Shown here piece by piece: positions 11,340 through 22,663 of a stretch of 64,000 bases of DNA. The stretch is from Apostichopus japonicus. Lineage: Eukaryota; Echinodermata; Holothuroidea; Aspidochirotida; Stichopodidae. The position numbers were made by a program, and so were the translations under genes. How positions within the stretch are numbered: the stretch's first letter is position 1; every line of letters begins with the position of its first letter. The notes under the pieces were generated by a model that saw nothing but the letters and a program-made list of their open reading frames with translations, was not told where the DNA came from and made no database searches. The stretch covers positions 14,588,611 to 14,652,610 of the forward strand of contig NC_092576.1 in assembly GCF_037975245.1 (NCBI RefSeq). The letters are read 5' to 3'.

Positions 11340-11995
11340 ATGTCATGCATAAGAACATGGATTCACAAACAAGTCTTGTGCCTAGACTATCCGCGCAGGA
11401 TAAGCATAGTCTAACTTCACAAACAGACAAGCAGCTTCAGACAGAGTGTAAAATATCACTAACCAGCCATGGATATTCTGTTTATGTCTTTAAATGTCGC
11501 CCTCTTCTTCTCTGCAACCATATCATTGGAAACGTTCGAACAATTAAGACAAAGAACGATGGCAAGATATATCTAACGTGTAGACTACACTGCAAGCAAT
11601 GCAGAGAACTGCCCAAAACGTGTTGATATGGACGCCTATGAAAAGACAACAAAATATTTCCATTGACAAACCACTGTGTGTGACGGGATAGTAAATAAAA
11701 GAATATAAATGTATGCGCAGCGCACGCACGAGGGTATTATGTACGTACAGCATGCATAGATACAGTTATTGCAGACATTGATATGAGCGCTTTTGCATAT
11801 ATCACCGTACGTACGAGCGCACGGGGAGGAAAAGGGTCAGCCTATCACGCGATAGCTATACTAAGCCTACGCTTAGTTTTGTAAAGCAGAAGACCGTGTT
11901 GGTTTCGCCATGCAGTTTCGGTCAAATAACAATTTACGTGTGTGAATAATCTCAATGCAAGGAGTAAACCTGTCTAAACAGCCAGTTGGCTGTTA
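11340..11995 (+). repeat. Internal direct repeat B2
   Basis: Unit B counterpart of 1865-2518. Confidence 0.85.
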
Positions 11996-12734
11996 TGAAC
12001 AGGAAAGTAAAACAAAAGATGAACAAACACTAGAAAAATTGGAAACATCGGAATAATAATTAAAAACAGACGACAGAGAATTACCTCAAACTAAAACAGT
12101 AAACAGACTAAGAGAACAAAACAAGAAAAAATGCAATTTTCACTTTCGAAATTAGATGGGTTGGGTGGGAAGGTGTAATTACAGGATACACAACATGGAA
12201 GTTTATTCTCGCCTTTATAGGATAAACAGAAAAAGGCGTTGGCGTTAAATTAGTCTAAAGTTTGCAAGACTCAGTTGTACGCTGATAGCAGAAGGTACAT
12301 GTCGCATTACAGCTTACTTTGCATGATAACATGTTTTAAAGAAACGGTAAAAATTACTATTCCAAAAGATAAGAAGAGATGCATGGAGCAGTTTACATTT
12401 TGTGAACACAGTTCCCAATTAATGTAATTATTTTATCAGGTTTACAAATCTAACTGAAAATGCTAATGTAAAAACAGACTGACAAATCAAGTTTAGTTAC
12501 GAACTCATTATTGTATCTTAATTCTTAGAAGCTTCATGTAAAATAAGTAATTAATGCGATTAAAGTATTGAGTCGACTTTGAATGGGAACGTTCCCCAGA
12601 CGGGCGCCTACCTCATATCTAGTGGATCTCGTCACTCTCGAGATGAGAAGTTAGGTGACGTCACATATTGTTGCAAATTGTAGGTTTGCTAATAAAAGGA
12701 TTTGATCGGATTTGTATCTTTCTTAAATGTTTTG
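11996..12734. other. Non-coding stretch, unit B
   Basis: Counterpart of 2519-3245. It carries about 16 extra bases near 12597 (agacgggcgccta region). No gene or RNA seen. Confidence 0.5.
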
Positions 12735-12742
12735 ATCTACTT

Positions 12743-13985
12743 CAGGCGCGGCGGAACGGGAAAATTATTGGGGGGCTAATATGTGGAAACTATCTAAGCG
12801 GAGCGCCACCATCGGTTGGCGCGGAGCGTACAAGAAAATTTGGGATTTTTCAACCCCCCCAGATGGCCGGAAACGGCACTTACCGAGTGTTTTATGCTGC
12901 GAATACCTAGCCCTAAAACATGGGTCTCAAGCCTGCAATTTCTCAGATTGCACGTATAAATCTGTAAAAACATTGTAATTTGTATATTCGATGGTGTTTT
13001 AAGAGAGTATACTCGACGTGTACTCGCAGAGACGTTTTTGAGTGTAGTAAATTACTACTTGCAATTAAATGCAATAATTACAAGGGCGTCGGAAGCTATT
13101 TTTGATTGGTACGGCGGTTCAGAGTGTGGCCAAATATCATAATTATCGGGGGACATTTGGTAGGTCAAACTACGCTACGCGCCACCATGGTTGGCGCGGA
13201 GCGTAATGGAGAAAATTTTGAAAATATGCCTCCCAGATTGCAGGAAATGGCACTTGCCGGGCTTGAAAGCAAGACCCCTGCCATGCCAGAGTAGTCACAT
13301 TTAGCCTACTTGCCGTCATCATTATTGAAAATCATTGAAACATATACCTCCGAGATTTTTTTTTCTCCATTTTTTAGTCCTACTTTTTTTTGCGTCGTGA
13401 ATATTGGTCCGGCGTTCGGCGGACCTGCCCGTACCGGCTCCGACGCCCTGAATTAAATAAATGTCATAAGAAAAAACAGAAAGCATTTCTTAATGTCAAC
13501 AAATGGGTAATTCCAAAACCATGTGCAGTTGCCAACAAATTTCTATGACCTAGCACTGTCATCATGTCATGAATGCATGTACCCTATACAGTACAGGTGA
13601 AATGCTAATATTGTGTTTTTGTTCGTTTAATAATTGATTGCGTTTAAAAAATAAAGCCATGTTCCACGCCTTGCGTGTACTCGTAGTGTAAACGCAAATG
13701 TTCATGAGTGTAGCGTTTAGCTTATTACCCTCTTATTTAAAACACTAATATTCGATGAGGCATGATACAGACAATCAATTATCATATTTAATTATTACAC
13801 CTATATGTTGTATACGTGTGCATCGGACAGATCGACAAGTGTGCATTAAAAAATGGGCAGATGTACGTTTCGGAGCCTTGGTAAATATTGGGGGGGCTTA
13901 TCATGCTTTTGCCCCCTCAACTTTTTCATTGGGGGGGGGGCTGAGCCCCCCCCCCCCCCAAGCCCCCCCGGTTCCGCCGCCACTG
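12743..13985 (+). mobile_element. hAT-like non-autonomous DNA transposon, unit B
   Basis: Same element as 3254-4491, here with a perfect 8-bp target duplication ATCTACTT at 12735-12742 and 13986-13993. Both units share the same insertion site, so the element was in place before the duplication. The right end has long C and G runs that differ in length between copies. Confidence 0.85.
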
Positions 13986-13993
13986 ATCTACTT

Positions 13994-14967
13994 CTGTTAT
14001 AGTCCAGATTGGTATTTACATTTACTAAGAATGCTTAATTTATAATTCTCACTTCCGTACTACGACCTCGAGGCTCACCGTCCTACAGATATTGGCATTA
14101 TTATGAATAAGATATTTTCTTAATAAGTTTTTCCCCCCTTCTCAACCTTTTCCACTCATGTATTATTTATATCTAAGATTTCGTAACCTGTGACTTCCAT
14201 TAGCTTAAATTACAGAGTATGGAAAGGCCCCTAAAAAAGCTATCACGGAATATGCATTTATAATCCCAATAATTGGCATGGAGGTCAAACTTCTGTCATA
14301 TGAACGAAGAAGATGAAAGCTTTCATTTCGTTATGAACATCATCGTCAAGTTGTCTACTTTTGACTGAGGACTCGCTAACATGGCTTGTTTGCTTTAAGT
14401 TCGTTTGATTCTTTCATTATTTATTGGTGCTTGTTTCTTTTTATATGTGAGTAGGTCATCTCATCGTTTGCTGAAATTCCAATTCACGACCGATTTCGTC
14501 TTTTTGGGACTCATCAGGTGAAGGTAGGAATAGATCACCGGTCATTATAGCCACAGTGTTTCTACTGGTGTGAATGCGTATTAATGACTTAAAACGGAAT
14601 TTTTGTGGTGTGTTGATCTTTAATAATTTTACATATGTCTGTCATACTACTTGCTACACGTTCAGTTCAGGGGGAAAAAAATCCATTTTGGCTCAAAGAA
14701 GTGGTAGTTCTGTGTACATTGTCAGCTTTAAAGCACCAGGACAGCTCTAATTTGCAGTATTAACAAGTTCTTACTAATCACTTTCATCTTTCGTCATTGC
14801 AATCATTATTTTTATCATCGCCGGCGTCGTGGTCTTCGCAGTGATCGTTGTTTTCTTTCTTAACTTCAAAGAAGACGACGGATCATTTGTCATTTGCTTA
14901 AATCAGTTTATGAACGATATAAACAAATCAACACACGCAACTAATGTTTCCCTTTTCATCACTACAG
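13994..14967. other. Upstream region of LRR copy B
   Basis: Nearly identical to 4500-5472 up to about 14865. Substitutions then become frequent over the last 100 bases before the coding exon. It ends in a 3' splice site at 14967. Confidence 0.45.
14495..14517 (-). ncRNA. Hammerhead-like ribozyme core, unit B
   Basis: Identical to the motif at 5001-5023 and in the same place within the duplicated unit. The same reservations apply. Confidence 0.35.
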
Positions 14968-15015
14968 ATATCCTCTTCGCTCTAACCCGGACACGAGCAC
15001 TGTAGTTATTTGACC

Positions 15016-16431
15016 ATGAAAGGGTATTGCATTTACATCCTAGTCTTGGCGACGTTTACAAATTGCCTAGAACCATGCCCAAAGGAATGCTATTGTCCTG
15101 GATGGCGTATCTTTCAGTGTGATGGAAATCTCATGAACATCACCAAATTCCCTGTGTTAGAACACTTGGATGTGGGAAACCTTATCATTTTCAACACCGA
15201 TATTACAAGTTTAACGAGTGGAGAAGTCATTCTGCCTTTTTTCCCAAACCTTATAGCCGTTGTTCTGAAATTCTGCAACATTAGATCAATCAATAATTCA
15301 ATTTTCAATGCCACGCGAGAGATTGAAAGATTGGACATAGCTTACAACTATCTCACATCGGTGCCTGTTCAAAGTTTTCAAGTTCTTACGCGATTGACCA
15401 CCCTTGACCTAAGTGGAAACATGATAACTCAAGTGGAGGCCTTCTCGTTTTCGTGCTGTGATAAACTGAGGGTTATTCAACTTCGCGAAAATTTGATAAT
15501 GAATGCACGCTATGAAGCTACTGGCGGACTGGTTGAACTTCAGACGTTACATTTGTCGAACAACGTATTCGAAAGTTTTCCATTTCCGACAGAAATCGAG
15601 AGTACTCTCTTTGTTAAAAGTCTATATTTAGTATCAAATAACATTTTGAAATTAAACGTTGCGGTTCCCACCAAATTCCCAACTTGTTCGCATCTCGATT
15701 TATCAAGTAATTATTTAAGTGCGTTAGACGACTACGGATTGCACGGTTTCCCTCATCTGGAAACGCTGAGAGCTCCACGAAATAATATTTCTTTTGTTGG
15801 AAAATCTCTTTTCGGAGACGAACCACATGGCCTTCAAGCGTTACTTTTGCACGAAAATGACTTACCTGAGATACCATCGATGCTCTTGACTAGACTACCC
15901 AACCTAACATATCTTTCACTTGCAAAGAACAACATTTCTAATATCCACGATTTTGCATTTGAGCATAATTCTTACTTGAAGTACATCAATCTAGATGAGA
16001 ATAATATTCATACGTGTTCGCCATTGGCATTAATTGGTTTGGATAATCTTGAAACCCTGCGTATTTCTTTCAACAAGTTATCTTTCCTACCGATCGATTT
16101 TTTCCAGGTTAATCATGACTTTGGACTTTATTTACTTGGGAACAATTGGGGATGTGACTGCTCAATGAAATTTCTATATCATTGGTTTCAAAAGACAAAG
16201 TTTTTCCTTTACCCTGTGGACTGTGACACACCATTAGAATTGAAAGGTAAGAACTTATTGGAGTTAGAATTAAAAGATTTTTGTACCGACGATGATTTTT
16301 CCACGCAATCTATGACCACTACTACGGTGCTAAATGTGTTGCAGACTGAATTGATTGGCATATTATTTATATTATTGGTTATTGTAACAATTAGTTTGTG
16401 CCTCTTCAAATTATCTTCTCGAAACAACTGA
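15016..16431 (+). CDS. LRR transmembrane receptor, no TIR domain
   Basis: A single-exon gene for 471 residues. Residues 1-18 form a signal peptide. An LRRNT cap follows (C21, C25, C27, C35), then about eleven LxxLxLxxN-type repeats from about residue 50 to 370, an LRRCT cap (C380, C382, C403, C423), a short threonine-rich stalk (about 428-437), a membrane helix (about 445-464) and a seven-residue cytoplasmic tail KLSSRNN. The caps and repeats resemble Toll-like receptor ectodomains and the LRR core of lamprey variable lymphocyte receptors, but no TIR or other signalling domain is present. It is therefore likely a surface recognition or co-receptor protein. The ATG at 15016 is chosen because the signal peptide starts there. 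A 3' splice site at 14967 suggests an upstream 5' UTR exon. The immune role is inference. Several N-glycosylation sequons (for example NNS and NIS) are visible. Confidence 0.88.
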   Translation: MKGYCIYILVLATFTNCLEPCPKECYCPGWRIFQCDGNLMNITKFPVLEHLDVGNLIIFNTDITSLTSGEVILPFFPNLIAVVLKFCNIRSINNSIFNATREIERLDIAYNYLTSVPVQSFQVLTRLTTLDLSGNMITQVEAFSFSCCDKLRVIQLRENLIMNARYEATGGLVELQTLHLSNNVFESFPFPTEIESTLFVKSLYLVSNNILKLNVAVPTKFPTCSHLDLSSNYLSALDDYGLHGFPHLETLRAPRNNISFVGKSLFGDEPHGLQALLLHENDLPEIPSMLLTRLPNLTYLSLAKNNISNIHDFAFEHNSYLKYINLDENNIHTCSPLALIGLDNLETLRISFNKLSFLPIDFFQVNHDFGLYLLGNNWGCDCSMKFLYHWFQKTKFFLYPVDCDTPLELKGKNLLELELKDFCTDDDFSTQSMTTTTVLNVLQTELIGILFILLVIVTISLCLFKLSSRNN

Positions 16432-16483
16432 ATGTGCACGTTCATTTTAAGTATTATTTGTATCGTGAATACTGACTATGTTG

Positions 16484-16779
16484 CAGGCGCGTAGCCAGGA
16501 ATTTGCCAAGGGAGGGGCGAAACTGTAGATTCGGCATTGCAAACTATCTAAGCGTAGCGCCACCATGAGTTGGCGCGAAGCGTACAAGAAAATTTTGGCT
16601 GTAAATGCCTCCCAGATTTCCGGAAATGGCACTTCCCATGCCTTGTTAGTTGCATCTTTAGCATTTTCTCTTTTGAAAATACTAGCGATATCATAAAAAC
16701 CTTAAAAAAAATTGTAAAAAATATGCTCAAGGGGGGGGCGGCTGCCCCCTTCGCCCACCCCCCCTTGGCTACGCGCCTG
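16484..16779 (+). mobile_element. hAT-like MITE, 296 bp
   Basis: Terminal inverted repeats CAGGCGCGTAGCCA and TGGCTACGCGCCTG are perfect over 14 bases. Flanking 8-bp repeats are ctatgttg (16476-16483) and gtatgttg (16780-16787), 7 of 8 identical. The internal sequence (aactatctaagcg, gcgccaccat, ggaaatggcactt) is shared with the larger elements at 3254-4491 and 12743-13985, so these belong to one family of non-autonomous elements. It is absent from unit A, so it inserted after the units separated. Confidence 0.88.
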
Positions 16780-17109
16780 GTATGTTGCAGGAAAGAAAGA
16801 TTAGATACTAGAGAACAAGAAACTGGAAACATAAAATCTCGTTCTATTTCATTCTCGACTGTGTAAACTAAGTCTTTTATCACAATCTAGGTTAACAGGT
16901 TCTGCCGATTATGTTGCAACTCTCCATGGCCATTAGCAAATCTTATAATGGCTGAACATCATTAAAAAGTTACCATTATTATGTAAATCAGCTGCGTGTG
17001 CACTGTTCAACTAGCTAGTATTATTAGCTTACTCTGTAAGAGGAAGACAAATGCTTCGTTAATCCTACCATTAAATGACTGGCTTTAGCCTATTCCAACA
17101 TTTGCAATT

Positions 17110-17395
<286 letters not shown>

Positions 17396-17539
17396 TATCC
17401 AACCTCTTGTTTCGGCCCTACCGTCCTATGTGCATGACACTACGGATTTCATCCGGAAAATTGGGGAAATAAAACATATTCTACCCATCTTTATGATATG
17501 GACCCATTGCGACGCAAATTTTAAAAGTAAAACTCTTCA

Positions 17540-18010
17540 TTGATGACAAAAACTCGTTTCATCACACAATCAAGTAAACTGCAGATTTTTCTTGACATGA
17601 CGTTCACTTACTGGACACACTGTGACCCTACAAAATGGTTTACTCAAAACAGACTTGTTCAATGAACCCACGAACAAGCACATCTACCTTTACCAAGCAG
17701 TTGCCATCCACGTCACTGTATCAGAAATATTCCGTACAGTCAAGCGTTGCGCATTCGACGCATTTGCTCTCGCACTAAAGAACTATCACAACACCTCAGT
17801 CCTAAACAGACAGTATTCTCGGGGTACTATTGGAATGCCATCAAAAAGGCCAAAAGCAAACCCCGTACCAAAACATTGACGTACAAAACTCGTCAAACCA
17901 GTTCCAAAAGGGGTAACATTATAGTTACTGAATTCCACCCTGGTCTCCCACCACTGGCTAATATCATTCAGAAGAATTTTCACCTACTTCAAAGCACCGA
18001 ACGCCTAATA
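17540..18010 (+). mobile_element. Penelope-like element fragment, RT C-terminal part
   Basis: The two reading frames together show blocks typical of Penelope-like reverse transcriptases: FLDMTF and a TDLFNEPTNKHIYL-type block in the first frame (to about 17690), then ALRIRRICS near 17745 and VTEFHPGLPPLANIIQKNF in the frame ending near 18010. Several frameshifts are needed, so it is decayed. The 3' part of what looks like the same element continues at 18649-19180, after a satellite array. Confidence 0.8.
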
Positions 18011-18590
18011 TCAGTTTTCTCTGATTATAATATTATGCTATATTTGATATGCTATATTGTAGAACTGATGTTATAAATGTTATGCTACACCATATTATGC
18101 TATGTTGCGTTATGTTATGACATTCCATACTATAATATTATGCTATATTTCCTATGCTATACTGTATAACTTATGCTATAAATGTTATGCTACACCATAT
18201 TATGCTATGTTGCGTTATGTTATGACATACCATATTATAATTTTATGCTATATTTGATATGCTATACTGTATAACTTATGTTATAAATGTTATGCTACAC
18301 CATATTATGCTATGTTGCGTTATGTTATGACATACCATATTATAATATTATATGCTATATTTGCTATGCTATACTGTAGAACTGATGTTATAAATGTTAT
18401 GCTACACCATATTATGCTATGCTGTGTTATGTTATGACATACCATAATATAATATTATGCTATATTTGCTATGCTACGCTGTATAACTTATGTTATAAAT
18501 GTTATGCTACACCATATTATGCTATATTTGTTATGTTGTACTATATAACTTATGATATAAATGTTATGCTAAACCATATTTTGTTTTGTG
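18011..18590 (+). repeat. 105-bp tandem satellite (ATGTTATGC-rich)
   Basis: About five tandem units. The landmark ttataaatgttatgcta recurs at about 18071, 18176, 18281, 18388 and 18493, then a shorter spacing at 18555. Units contain many near-identical ATGCTAT / TATGTTATG subrepeats. It interrupts the Penelope-like remnant. One related unit lies behind LRR copy A at 7060-7215. Confidence 0.88.
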
Positions 18591-18648
18591 GTGCTTTCTT
18601 TGTATGTTTTCAATAACCAAATCCAGGTTCTCTTGGGTTTTGAGAGAA

Positions 18649-19180
18649 TGTCTCCCGGTTCCGCTTACGTTTTAATAATCAAACAAAAGCTATTCGTGAT
18701 AATTTTGCAGGGTTCTCAGTTTCCGAACATTTCAATCTTCATAGTCATTCTCTCAAAAGCCTAAAATGTATTTTAATTGCCTCGAACTTCAAATCCGGTC
18801 CTGAGCGTAAACGTAAAGAAATCGATTGGATCTTTCGTATTAAGTTTCACATCACCGGCCTCAACAAAGACCTGGGACCCCAATAATTCTATCATTTTAT
18901 CAGTTCTACAAACATATGTAATCCGTTCTTTGCTCCTAAATCCGCTTCCTGTATAGTCATGGTTTACTATTTGGTTCTAATTCCATTAATGCAACTGCAC
19001 TTATCTAGCGTCATACTTTCATTGTGTTACATGTGGTACATTTAACTGTCATATATTGCTGACGAAGATCCCAGGGGGACCGAAAATTCCAATATATTTT
19101 CTAAAACATTACTCCTTATTTGTCAATTACGAGTCGTATCTAACTTTTCTGGTTTTCTCTATTAATATTTTCTTTTGGAG
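18649..19180 (+). mobile_element. Penelope-like element 3' end
   Basis: An open stretch ending in TAA at 18884-18886 encodes a basic segment (RKRKEIDWIFRIKFHITGLN) typical of the end of the GIY-YIG region of Penelope-like proteins. A 3' untranslated tail follows that contains the hammerhead-like motif at 19051-19097. A second copy lies at 41098-41600. Confidence 0.75.
19051..19097 (+). ncRNA. Hammerhead-like ribozyme motif in PLE tail
   Basis: Stem I arms ATATATTG (19051-19058) and CAATATAT (19090-19097) pair perfectly over 8 bp. Between them are CTGACGA (19059-19065), a C/G hairpin (19067-19081, one mismatch, AGG loop), GAA (19082-19084), the self-complementary AATT (19085-19088) and C at 19089 in the cleavage position. 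Very short palindromic stem III is a feature of dimer-acting type I hammerheads in Penelope-like elements and retrozymes. One extra A sits between the core and stem II, so activity is uncertain. Confidence 0.5.
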
Positions 19181-19196
19181 TTAACGTGAATATTCG

Positions 19197-19200
<4 letters not shown>

Positions 19201-19278
<78 letters not shown>

Positions 19279-19298
19279 GATATATAGATATATATATA
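19201..19298. repeat. (TA)n microsatellite
   Basis: TA run directly after the Penelope-like 3' tail. Confidence 0.95.
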
Positions 19299-19550
19299 TA
19301 TTCAATTCAATTCAATTCAATTCATAAGACTTTATTTCAATCTCTCGCATTAAAGTATGCAATTATGATAATAGACGTGGGTAAATGTACAAGAGAACAA
19401 GAGATTGAGGAGTGCCAACAAGAAGCTCTGCAGAGCTTGTTTACGTTGACACCCGTTTACAAATAAAACATAGAAGAAAGCTTAAGTATACAGAGAAAAC
19501 AGAACAAAGATGGCAAAGAAAGGAAAATACAAAATCAATGATAGTTTGAT

Positions 19551-19552
<2 letters not shown>
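19299..19552 (-). mobile_element. Non-LTR retrotransposon 3' tail
   Basis: On the minus strand the segment ends in an AATAAAG-type signal followed by tandem ATTGA units (TTCAA repeated on the plus strand at 19301-19321). Such short-unit tails are typical of CR1/L2/RTE-like LINEs. No coding sequence remains. It sits inside a TA-rich region. Confidence 0.5.
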
Positions 19553-19609
<57 letters not shown>

Positions 19610-19650
19610 CGAATATCCACGTTATATATATGAGATTTGTTTTCCTTTAA

Positions 19651-19688
<38 letters not shown>

Positions 19689-19692
19689 TCTA

Positions 19693-19735
<43 letters not shown>

Positions 19736-19760
19736 ATATATATATATATATAAATATAGA

Positions 19761-19837
<77 letters not shown>
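19553..19837. repeat. TA microsatellites with inverted-repeat islands
   Basis: TA runs interrupted by short unique islands. The island at 19603-19632 is an inverted copy of 19181-19206. The island at 19632-19660 is an inverted copy of 19835-19862. The whole could form cruciforms. Confidence 0.85.
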
Positions 19838-19842
<5 letters not shown>

Positions 19843-19862
19843 TTAAAGGAAAACGAAATCTT

Positions 19863-22556
19863 TCTTAAGAAATGTAAAGAGGAGAAATTATTATATATAC
19901 TTAGAATCTGATACAGCTTTCCTCAATTAAGTTAAAACGTGAGCAGTTACATATCAATATGCAAAGGTCGGAAATTTGCAATATTGGACACTACGGTGTT
20001 TTAATAGGGAAATCCTCTGTGTAACAATAATTGCTTCAATTGTTCTGTATTTGCAAACGTTATAAAGTTTTTTTTTTAAAGTAAACAAAGTAGTAATGCA
20101 TTTTATCAAGGTGACCTGTTATATATTTACTGCTATAACCTGGTCAAGGAGTTTCCTCTCAGGAGGACTGGTCCACCGTCGAAAACAAGTCAACACTTGG
20201 TTTGCAAATGAGACTAGTGCAATGCAGTACAGTGGCGTTGAGAGGTTGATAGAAGGTGGCGTGTATTCTTTCTTATACCAAGACCTCTACAATTGTCATG
20301 GAGAAACGTACCAGTGCATGGATTCTTTAATCAGTCGAGGAAAATGCACATTTTGAGCAAATTTAGAGGCCTATGGCACACTCCATTCTATTCATGACCC
20401 TCTCTCCTTCTTCCTGGCTGTCCTCTCACGTAACTAAGTTTCATCAGCAAACCAAATTAAAACTTCCAATAATCATTTTCACTCTCCATTTTCAAGAATC
20501 ACAAACGTTCACGTGACAGAGGAAAAGTACATCTCTATGGCAATAATATCACCGAGGAATTCAGTTTCACTGAGGATGAACCCCCTACCCCAACCTGCAA
20601 ATTGTAGCATTTTGTTAACGTAATATGACCCAAACATGGGAAATAAAGACGTGTGTGATAGTGTGTCAGTTTTGTTTCTCTGCAGCCAACTTGGGAGGGA
20701 AGGTGCAAAACGGTAACATAATCTTTCCCTCACGCACCTGCCTTCTTGCCTTTAGAGCCACCGTTAGCAGTCGATTTATTGTCAGCACTACCGAAGTGTA
20801 CATCCTCGTTCTGACGCTGAACCTACAAATGTGTACGGTCTACTGATAAAGGGAGAGAGCACTCCAAGCACAAGAAAAGAACTGATAAAAATAAATCAAA
20901 TTAATATTGAGTAAAGTGCAGTGTTGTAGGCTTAATGAGTAATTATTCTTGAGCAAAGTCCAGTCTATATACGGTGTTTCTTGACCTGTGCAGCGACGGG
21001 ACAGATTTTACATGATGTCACCCTGAACAGGAGCAGCGAAGCTGGGGCACCTTATCGAACTGATTTGAATCACTCTTATGTTCCGTTTAAATGAGAACTA
21101 TTTAAATATGTAGAATATTTTAATCACACCAGATTATGCAGCTGCGTTCGAGCAAGTGTACGGGTGCTACCCCCCCCCCCCGGCAAAATTAAATAAAATC
21201 GGGTGAAATGGTGCAGGTTGTTTTGAGGCATAATAGACTATAAATTAGATTAACAGACGAGGGTCTGCTACCAGTTTTATTTTTGTGGGTTGAAGAAGGG
21301 GATTTCATGTCGTGCTATTATAGCGCAGATTCTACACATCGTCTCAGTTGAAAGCTGCAGTAGCTGCAGATCGATACGTGTTTGGAAGGCTACAGTTAAC
21401 TGGAATGCTCACACAGTCAATCCAATGACAGCTCTCATACACAAGAGGACAAGCAGAACTCATAGAAACCAAACTTTTTCATGATATCTTACTAGCTAAT
21501 ACCAAGTTGCGACGAGGTCAACCATCAAACCTAAATACAGTTTTGCATTCTGGTTAAAAGATATTTCAAAGCCAGCTTTGCCATTAAAAAGTAGTCAAGA
21601 ACACAACTTAGCGGTAAAAGCAACCTTTAGATTTTCCAAATGATTTGATTTGTTGTGACAAATGTAACTTGTTGACGCCGTTCAAAGCTTAAAAATGTGG
21701 TACAGAATGGGATAGCAGTGACGTACACAATCGTCAAAGTGATGTTCCTTCTACGCTTCCGTACACTGTCGATAAGAGGTAATTCAATATTTATCTACAA
21801 ATCACACCGCAGGCACTCAATTGAGTACACTTTACATAGAAGACAAAGGGGAGAGCAGAATACCAGTTCATACAAATACACTATTGTACCTTGTGGTCTC
21901 CTGAAGAATTGTTTACAGTGACTAAGGTTGTTCGCAACGGTACGTTTTCATATTATTTTCATGAGACATCGGGCTACCATCTTAGTCATCGCCAGAGACA
22001 AACATGAAATCATCCCAAAAGCTTATAAAAGGTTCATTATAGAATTGCGGTGTTTCACTTACCCTAAGGCACAATATCCACTTGAAAATGCCTTGCGTGG
22101 GTTACAACAGGGGTATGATGACAAATGTTCATTTTAACGGATAATCTCAGACTGACGATCTCTCAGAATTTGCTCTTGATCAAAATTTAGCTTAGCAAGA
22201 CCCTCATGTTTACGGTTGTATGTAAGTTTATAATATACTGTAACTTTCACTACAGTCGGAGGATGTAACACACACAGGATCAGTATGCTTAGAACGATCA
22301 TTTTAATTCATGTTCGGCCAGAATATCGGGCAGAAAGATGAAGCACTAAATTACAACTTTGTTAACGCATATCTTTGACCACACACTTTTCCATCGATTG
22401 TCAGCCAACAAAATATCCCTTTAAGAACAAAGACAGTAAAATGTCATGCAATTGATACAATTTATGACTGGCTGCTGACTGTAAGCTTATATTAAACTGA
22501 GCACAACCTAGTTATATGTAAGATTTATTATTTTTACCTGTTTTTCTTTCTTTCAG
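19863..22556. other. Region upstream of Tie-like gene, no gene called
   Basis: Several short plus-strand ORFs exist (20096-20356, 21290-21484, 21697-22137 in pieces) but none shows a recognisable domain or start context. A C run is present near 21171. The stretch probably contains the promoter and any 5' UTR exon of the downstream receptor gene, because the first coding exon begins at a 3' splice site (22556). Confidence 0.4.
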
Positions 22557-22663
22557 TGTGCACAGATATCTATAGGCCGAAGGAAAGATGACTTGCAAAG
22601 TACATTTCATTGTTGTGACAACTTTGCTTCAGTTCCATTCTCTCCTAATTGATGGGCAAAATG
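22557..22663 (+). CDS. Tie-like gene, signal peptide exon
   Basis: A strong polypyrimidine tract and cag acceptor end at 22556. The ATG at 22588-22590 opens 25 codons: a short basic start, a hydrophobic core (FIVVTTLL), then LLIDGQN. The donor is gtaata at 22664. The exon ends in phase 1, matching the next exon. An acceptor before the start codon implies at least one 5' UTR exon upstream. Confidence 0.75.

Larger units (their letters stand above)
9525..17065 (+). repeat. Tandem segmental duplication, unit B
   Basis: Second copy of unit A. It carries the intact LRR receptor gene. It differs by an extra MITE at 16484-16779 and by displacement of the ATGTTATGC satellite, which follows the gene in unit A but lies at 18.0-18.6 kb here. 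Its left end abuts (TA)n. Confidence 0.93.

Noticed and set aside
20096-20356. 86-codon ORF possibly a gene upstream of the receptor
   Set aside because: No recognisable domain, no clear splice partners and no repeat of the pattern elsewhere.
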